A stretch of 64,000 nt of DNA from Annona cherimola (taxonomy: Eukaryota > Streptophyta > Magnoliopsida > Magnoliales > Annonaceae). The stretch covers positions 41,526,012-41,590,011 of the forward strand of contig CM059971.1 of the NCBI GenBank assembly GCA_030490835.1. Direction: 5' to 3'. Of the stretch, positions 58,575 through 64,000 are shown piece after piece. Numbering within the stretch: position 1 is the first letter of the stretch; every line of letters begins with the position of its first letter. The notes beneath the pieces were generated by a model. That model was not told where the DNA came from and searched no databases. It saw only the letters and a list, made by a program, of their open reading frames with translations. The position numbers and the translations under genes were made by a program.

Positions 58575-58776
58575 GTCATACGACCGTTGTCTTATTTGCT
58601 GTCTAATTTTCACATAATTATTCTGCAGCATGGTGGCAGCAGAATCTAATAGCCGAGGCTTATAGCTAAGCCGATAGTACTCATGTATCTCTTGAGCGGA
58701 ATAATCAACATCTTCGGATGCTGCTCCAGTAGTGGCATGAACTTTCATAATATGACTAGCAATAAGCTTATCTTGG
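58575..58776 (-). pseudogene. MCM5: MCM replicative helicase (MCM5-like) fragment
   Basis: MCM5 is part of the MCM2-7 helicase. The minus strand reads QDKLIASHIMKVHATTGAAS, then YKPRLLDSAATMLQNNYVKI and RQQIRQ, the segment after the AAA+ arginine-finger region near the C-terminal winged helix of MCM5. About 67 codons, no catalytic motifs, no start. Confidence 0.75.
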
Positions 58777-58955
58777 CTTTACCCTTGGTCGGTCCGCTCA
58801 CACAGCAACCGTGGAGGAGCTGCTCTGGTAGAGAAGAAAGCATCTAGGAGAAAGTTTGAGCTTGGAGAGGATGGGCATTTTCAAATTCTCATTAATCTTT
58901 TCTGCTTATGTTGATTGATTCCTGTCGGAAGTTCCAGCAATAATAGGCCCTGTGA

Positions 58956-58991
<36 letters not shown>

Positions 58992-59186
58992 GACCTGCAT
59001 CACTTGGTGGCTTGGGCTGCATCGTAGGATCAACAACCATGGCATATTGTCCATCTCATCAAATGCCCCCTCAGGAATTATGCCGTCGTGGGCTACTCGT
59101 AAAGGCGTGATTCCTGACATGTTGTCTAGCAGGCCTCTCTTGATTCATGGCGTACTGAGAGCATTTTTTTTTTTTTTTTTTTTTTT
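58777..59186. other. unassigned pieces separated by T runs
   Basis: Two short stretches (58777-58958 and 58991-59164) bounded by T runs of about 32 at 58959-58990 and about 22 at 59165-59186. On the minus strand the second reads VDPTMQPKPPSDAGP next to the T run. No family identified. Confidence 0.35.
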
Positions 59187-59430
59187 ATGGGCCATATATA
59201 TCACAATTCTTTCTCTCAGGCAAAACGCAGAGAAGAAACTGAGGGGCTCCTAGAAGCTTTGACTGAATGATTTCGAACATCTCGTCGACCTTAACAGTAG
59301 GTGGAGCATGCCTGAATTGAGGATCCTTTTCAAAGTAATCAAATGGTTCTGTAATGACAATGCCTTTCACCGCTCCACATTTGTGCAGACCACGAGCAAG
59401 AGACCGCACATCGCAGCGAGCAGAATAGCA
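59187..59430 (-). pseudogene. AGO4: Argonaute (AGO4-clade) fragment, linker/MID region
   Basis: AGO4-clade proteins guide siRNA-directed DNA methylation. Reads ARCDVRSLARGLHKCG, FDYFEKDPQFRHAPP, MFEIIQSKLLGAPQFLLCVL and PERKNCDIYGP, which follows, after a gap, the piece at 59531-59962. About 76 codons run without an intron. It ends at a T run (poly-A on the sense strand). PIWI catalytic residues are not present. Confidence 0.92.
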
Positions 59431-59530
59431 CATCATTATTTTTTATTTTTTTATTTTATTTTATTTTATTTTATTTTATTTTTTTCTTTTTTTATTTTAT
59501 TTTATTATTATTATTATTTTTTTTTTTTTG
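59431..59530. repeat. T-rich tract between the two AGO4 pieces
   Basis: About 100 bases of (TTTTA)n, (TTA)n and pure T, replacing roughly a dozen or more AGO4 codons. Confidence 0.85.
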
Positions 59531-59962
59531 AGGGTCCACAAGTTTCTTTGAAATTCCATCGACCATTTTTAGGAAAGAATTCATCATTGCCAACTTCTAG
59601 CTTTGGTGCATTCAAGACCCGGCCTTCTCCTTGAGTGAAGTTACCATTGATCGAAACACCGCATGTCTTCAACATTTCATCAGCACCATAGTTGCTGCTT
59701 CTTAATGCATTACTTAAAGTTTGAATCCCTTCTTGTGGTTTCTGTCGTGATTTTTCAACCAGTAACGATCTTTGCAAAGTTGATAGAGATTTAGTATACC
59801 TTTGCAATGAAACCAGAGAGCAGAGCTCGACAGGATAGTAAGTGGGGCGTTTTGGCTTTCCAACATTTGCAGAAAACCTCGACTTTGAAAGTCTTGGTCT
59901 GATACGAGCGTCTTTGCCATTAATAGGTTTACCATCTTCATAAGACAGAGAAACCTTTCCAC
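59531..59962 (-). pseudogene. AGO4: Argonaute (AGO4-clade) fragment, PAZ to linker-2 region
   Basis: Minus strand: NVGKPKRPTYYPVELCSLVS, QRYTKSLSTLQRSLLVEKSR, GADEMLKTCGVSINGNFTQ, GEGRVLNAPKLEVGN and NGRWNFKE. Upstream codons (LSYEDGKPINGKD) are less certain. About 140 codons in one frame without introns; AGO4 genes are normally split into many short exons. The order is the natural one with 59187-59430, so both come from one transcript or gene copy. Confidence 0.93.
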
Positions 59963-59998
59963 CCAGTGCCAGACCTTACCACTGGAACTCGATTCATT

Positions 59999-60033
<35 letters not shown>

Positions 60034-60349
60034 CGCGGTTGGGGGTATGACAGGTGGGGGTGGCGGCAAAGCTTTCTCCTCAGCCTGGGTCTCCTCCATC
60101 TCTTCAAGAATCCGAGAAGAACGGGAAACCCCCCCACTTTTTTTTTTTTTTTTTTTTTTTGATTGACAGCTGCCTTAGTTGTCGAAATACCTGATGACGA
60201 TGCTCACGGCGGGAAGAATTTGACATCGATAGAGCCGTTACTTGTTTCTCCTGCCGATGTAGTGAACTCCATTCGAGTTTTGAAGGAGTTCCTTCCTTCT
60301 ACGAGGGAGGCTGTAGAGATTCTTTTGATATGTGACTTCCTTCGTAACT
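59963..60349. other. spacer after pol with two T runs
   Basis: T runs of about 32 (60002-60033) and 22 (60139-60160) bound a short GC-rich piece. 60164-60349 is the direct 3' continuation of the minus-strand pol region, with no ORF that I recognise. Confidence 0.6.
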
Positions 60350-62089
60350 TCATGGATAATATCTTTTTAAGTAAGTCCCATTTACGGTTGCTTTCACTTG
60401 ATTTCCGCAATTAACAACTTCATATGTGCCATTGCCATGGACCCTCTCAATGATGTAAGGCCCTTCCCATTTAGGCTCAAATTTGCCGGTAAGTTTGCCC
60501 CCGGCCATGAGCTCCGTGCGTAGCTTTAGCACCAAATCTCCTCTTTTGAATGAGCGATGCCTCACGACTTTATTGTATGCTTCGACCATTCGAGCTTGAT
60601 AGAGTTCGATTCGTTGTCGCGCTTGAACTCGTTTCTCGTCTAGCGCCTCGAGCTCGTCGAAGCGAAGTTTGGCTTGTTGTTCAGTAGTTAACCCAGAATG
60701 GATGGCAACCCTCAAAGATGCTAACTGCATTTCTAATGGCAAAACCGCCTCCGTACCAAAGAGTAATGAATATGGTGTTGCCCCCGTTGCAGTTCGATGC
60801 GTGGTTCTGTAGGCCCACAATGCTTCGGGTAACCTCTCGTGCCAATCACGCTTGTTTTTCACAGTGGTCCTTTTGAGGATTCGAATAATATTTTTGTTGA
60901 ATGCCTCTGCTTGACCATTCCCTTGTGGGTAATAAGGCGATGAGAACACTTGCTTGATTCTAAACTTTTGGCATAACTGATTTACTTTGTCGTTTTTGAA
61001 TGGTGTGCCATTATCTGAGGTGATTTGATAGGGAACACCATAACGGTAAATGATTTTGTGCTTGATAAATTCAACCACCTCTTGCGCTCGGACTCTCTTG
61101 TAAGCTTTAGCTTCTGCCCATTTGGAGAAATAATTCGTAGCGGCTAAAATGTATAGGTGTCCTCTAGATGACGACGGGTTTATCGGACCAACAATATCAA
61201 AGCCCCACCAAGAGAAGGGCCACGAGATAGGTGCTGGAGACATTACTGAAGCAGGAATATGATAAATATCTCCATGCATTTGGCAGGCTTCACAGGATTT
61301 CGCAAAGTTGATGGAGTCTTGGACCATTGTGGGCCAATAATAGCCCAACGTTTTGATCCTATGATAAAGACGTCGTCCAGATTGGTGGGCGCCACATTCG
61401 CTGGAGTGCGTCTCTTGAAGGACTTGACAGATGTCATTCCCGTTAATGCAGCGAAGCCAAAGCCCATCAAAAGCAATCCGATACAAATCGTCTTGAAACA
61501 CAGTATATCGTAAAGCAGCCTTTCTCAATGACTTCCTTGCGCTTGGATCATCTGGCTCAATGCCATATTTGAGGTAATTGATGATAGGGATGCGCCAGTC
61601 ATCATTGTTTATAGTTACCTCGGATATACACCATCCAATTTGATCTACTTGGAGCTCTTCATCGTTTTCTAATCTTTGTACTCGAATTGTCATGTCATCA
61701 AGCTCATTAAAGGCGAGGATACTGGCCAACTTTGATAGTGCATCAGCAACTATATTTTCTGACCGAGGAACATGCTCGACCGAAACCATTTCGAATTTTG
61801 GTAATAAAGTTTGAGCCTTGTCGTAATATTTTCGTAAATGGGGCTGGTGTACTTCGTATTGATTATTCAACTGTTTAATAACCAATTCGAAGTCCCCAAA
61901 TATTCGCACGAATAAAATATCTGATTGTAGAAGAAGTTCCATGCCGATGAGTAAAGCCTCATATTCAGCTTCATTATTTGTTGTGCTTCTTCCAAGAAAA
62001 TATGAGTGCGGGAATAAGTCTTTATGAGGGGAGACTACGACAATTCCAACACCAGCTCCGGATGGCTTTGAAGCACCATCGAAATACAT
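60350..62089 (-). CDS. pol: Tat-type archaeal-like RNase H and integrase
   Basis: Reads from MYFDGASKPSGAG through the archaeal-type RNase H motifs (NNEAEYEALLIG, GDFELVIKQ, VADALSKLAS), a linker, the integrase zinc finger (THSSECGAHQSG...CEACQMHGD, about 61400-61260), the core with catalytic Asp in WWGFDIVGP, Asp in TSDNGTPFKN and Glu in GQAEAFNKN, and the C-terminal GPY region WEGPYIIERVHG, ending at TGA 60350-60352. It is in frame with the RT part, separated by one TAG (62090-62092). The second RNase H is the hallmark of the Tat group. Confidence 0.95.
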   Translation of the reverse strand: MYFDGASKPSGAGVGIVVVSPHKDLFPHSYFLGRSTTNNEAEYEALLIGMELLLQSDILFVRIFGDFELVIKQLNNQYEVHQPHLRKYYDKAQTLLPKFEMVSVEHVPRSENIVADALSKLASILAFNELDDMTIRVQRLENDEELQVDQIGWCISEVTINNDDWRIPIINYLKYGIEPDDPSARKSLRKAALRYTVFQDDLYRIAFDGLWLRCINGNDICQVLQETHSSECGAHQSGRRLYHRIKTLGYYWPTMVQDSINFAKSCEACQMHGDIYHIPASVMSPAPISWPFSWWGFDIVGPINPSSSRGHLYILAATNYFSKWAEAKAYKRVRAQEVVEFIKHKIIYRYGVPYQITSDNGTPFKNDKVNQLCQKFRIKQVFSSPYYPQGNGQAEAFNKNIIRILKRTTVKNKRDWHERLPEALWAYRTTHRTATGATPYSLLFGTEAVLPLEMQLASLRVAIHSGLTTEQQAKLRFDELEALDEKRVQARQRIELYQARMVEAYNKVVRHRSFKRGDLVLKLRTELMAGGKLTGKFEPKWEGPYIIERVHGNGTYEVVNCGNQVKATVNGTYLKRYYP

Positions 62090-64000
62090 CTACCACATTG
62101 GATCATCATTTGCATAGAAAACCCTTTCATCAGGTAGGCTTTCTAAGATGGGGAATTCTTCTTCAAGCGGATGGGCTGCTAGAAAATCTGCCAATACTTG
62201 CCCTTTTACCGCCTTTCGTGGCACATATTTGATATCAAACTCAGATAGCAGAAGTGACCATTTTGCTAGGCGTCCTGAAAGCATTGGTCTAGTGATTAAG
62301 AACTTGAGGGGATCGGCCTTCAATATAAGTATGATCTGATGCGCGAGGAAGTAATGTCTCAGCTTTTGTGCCACAAAGACTAATGCTAGACAAATCTTCT
62401 CGATCGACGAATAATTGCATTTAGCTTGTAATAATCGACGACTAAGATAATATGCGGCTTGTTCTTTGCCTTGGGCATTTTCTTGTGCGAGAAATGCCCC
62501 CAGTGATTGTGGGCTGGCAGCAATATAGAGAATGAGCGGCTTTCCTTTTACTGGGGTTGTCAATACAGGAGGATTTTGCAGCAATTCTTTGATGGCTTCA
62601 AAGGCCTGTTGGCATTTCGCGTCCCACTGGAAAGTCGTATCTTTTTTCATCAACTTGTGAAAAGGCTGGCACCGGCCGGACAAGTTGGAGATGAAACGCC
62701 GGATATATGATAATTGGCCTTGGAGACTCCTTAGTTCTCGGAGGTTTCGTGGAGGTGGCATATTTTGAATTGCTTCTGTCTTGAGTGGATCGACCTCAAT
62801 TCCCCTTTGGTGGATTATGAACCCGAGGAATTTCCCAGATGATACTCCAAATGCACATTTGAGAGGATTCATCTTGAGATCATACTTTCTTAGACGCAAG
62901 AATACCGATCTCAAATCTTCTTTATGCTTATCGTGACCTTCAGATCTCACAACTAGGTCATCGACATAACACTCAACGTGTTTGTGTAACATATCGTGAA
63001 ATATATTTTGCATGGCCCTTTGATAAGTTGCGCCAGCATTCTTAAGACCAAAAGGCATGACCTTGTAGCAAAAGACACCCATCGGTGTTCGAAATGCTGT
63101 CGCGGCTTCATCCGCTGGAGCCATCTTGATTTGATTATACCCCGAATATCCATCCATAAAGGAGAATGTGTCGTACAGAGCTGTGCTGTCGATTAGCAAA
63201 TCAGTGAAAGGAAGAGGAAATTCATCTTTGGGGCATGCTTCGTTTAGATCTCGAAAGTCTACGCAAATGCGGATCTGCCCGTTTTTCTTTTTGACAGGAA
63301 CAATGCTAGAAATCCATTTTGGGAATTTGATTTCCCCAATGAATTCAGCTTCAATGAGTTTTTCAACTTCCTTGATGATTTGTTCTTCGAGCTCTGGTCG
63401 AAACCTTCTCGGAGCTTGCTTGACTGGCTTTTTATCCCGCGTAATATGCAGATGATGCATTGCAATCGCGGGGTTGAGACCTGGCATTTCGGAATACCCC
63501 CAAGCAAAAACATCTTTGAATTCACTTAAAAGCTGCCTCAATGCCACCTTTTCTTTTTCGGCCAGGTTTTTGGCGATAAAAATGAGTCTCGGGTCCTCCT
63601 CAGTCCCGAGATTGAATTCCTCAAGTATGTCAATAGTAGGCTGCCCTCCATCCTCAATTGCAGGTGGAGCATCCTCTGGTTCCATTAACGCCTCTTCATC
63701 ATTGTTAGATTCATCGCTTGTGGAGACGCAGTAGGTGGTAGCAAAGTCGACGTCTTCTTCTTCTTTATACCCAAGGCCGAATCTTTTGTTACCCTTTTGA
63801 TAGCCACGGGGTCTTTCAGATAACGGGATAGGGATGTCGCTTCCGAGACCTGATAGGTGTGGTTCATCGGGATAGAATCCCATCAAATTCATAATTTTCT
63901 TGCTTTCCCTGCTATAGCGATGGAAATCCCATTTCTTGAGCTTAGCCGTGGGTAAACAAGAGGATTTGTTAGGGCTACCGTAAACCTTGCCATATTGTTT
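62090..64000 (-). CDS. pol: Tat-type reverse transcriptase and degenerate RNase H, N-terminus off window
   Basis: The frame is open to base 64000, so the polyprotein starts outside. Seen: VKQAPRRFRPELEEQI, PVKKKNGQIRICVDFRDLNE, FPLPFTDLLID, SGYNQIKM, FCYKVMPFGLKNAGATYQR, catalytic YVDD (62957-62968), FLGFIIHQRGIEVDP, then an RNase H1 with YIAASPQSLGAFLAQ, where the usual catalytic Asp is Ala. That degeneration fits elements that gained a second RNase H. It ends at TAG 62090-62092 after DDPMW; a CAG there would restore readthrough. Otherwise well preserved. Confidence 0.95.
   Translation of the reverse strand, partial: KQYGKVYGSPNKSSCLPTAKLKKWDFHRYSRESKKIMNLMGFYPDEPHLSGLGSDIPIPLSERPRGYQKGNKRFGLGYKEEEDVDFATTYCVSTSDESNNDEEALMEPEDAPPAIEDGGQPTIDILEEFNLGTEEDPRLIFIAKNLAEKEKVALRQLLSEFKDVFAWGYSEMPGLNPAIAMHHLHITRDKKPVKQAPRRFRPELEEQIIKEVEKLIEAEFIGEIKFPKWISSIVPVKKKNGQIRICVDFRDLNEACPKDEFPLPFTDLLIDSTALYDTFSFMDGYSGYNQIKMAPADEAATAFRTPMGVFCYKVMPFGLKNAGATYQRAMQNIFHDMLHKHVECYVDDLVVRSEGHDKHKEDLRSVFLRLRKYDLKMNPLKCAFGVSSGKFLGFIIHQRGIEVDPLKTEAIQNMPPPRNLRELRSLQGQLSYIRRFISNLSGRCQPFHKLMKKDTTFQWDAKCQQAFEAIKELLQNPPVLTTPVKGKPLILYIAASPQSLGAFLAQENAQGKEQAAYYLSRRLLQAKCNYSSIEKICLALVFVAQKLRHYFLAHQIILILKADPLKFLITRPMLSGRLAKWSLLLSEFDIKYVPRKAVKGQVLADFLAAHPLEEEFPILESLPDERVFYANDDPMW

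Overview
This is a repeat-dominated plant nuclear window with no intact host gene. It holds Ty3/gypsy (Tat-type) and Ty1/copia (Sirevirus-like) LTR retrotransposons, solo LTRs, large tandem arrays and short pieces of plant genes (ABCF, WEB, geranylgeranyl reductase, NPH3, LRR kinase, SPL, alternative oxidase, RD19-type protease, EXO70, MCM5, AGO4). The strongly GC-rich third positions of several captured pieces suggest a monocot-like flowering plant, but the species cannot be named.

Layout. 1-2796 (minus): gag and an upstream ORF of a Tat-like gypsy element, a tRNA-Trp primer site at 2871-2888 and its 4.85-kb LTR (2891-7736), swollen by tandem arrays. 7737-9200: gene-fragment debris (ABCF) and low-complexity DNA. 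9200-46166: a nested stack of LTRs. Two families of about 2.5-4 kb are called alpha (TGTGAAACCCC...) and beta (TGTAACACTCGG...) here. A plus-strand beta LTR (10545-15607 and 44303-46166) contains a solo alpha LTR (11809-14871) and a minus-strand solo beta LTR (15608-44297). That solo beta LTR is split by two copia elements: A (15828-26087, plus) and B (29345-44265, minus). A contains one further solo LTR (20388-21643); B contains two (30391-31714 and 32037-34581). Seven insertions keep exact 5-bp target duplications, so the order of events can be read directly. 46167-46995 is an orphan segment and 46996-49361 a truncated alpha LTR.

49362-52207 is a run of plus-strand gene fragments ending at the start of a truncated plus-strand gypsy LTR (52208-52601). 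A minus-strand copy of the same LTR family begins at 52602 and ends at 55621. It is followed by a second run of gene fragments (55622-60160) and then by the RT, RNase H, archaeal-type RNase H and integrase of a Tat element (60350-64000, minus, running off the window). The simplest reading is one element lying inside an older relative, both carrying captured gene pieces between pol and the 3' LTR.

Most notable: (1) alpha and beta LTRs share an intron-like leader with a 40-45-nt micro-exon and a conserved hairpin; (2) the gene-fragment blocks sit inside gypsy elements, with intron-free AGO4 pieces separated by homopolymer tracts; (3) copia B has an extra third ORF broken only by stops explainable as C-to-T changes; (4) copia A has nearly identical LTRs yet several coding lesions, suggesting it moved while defective.
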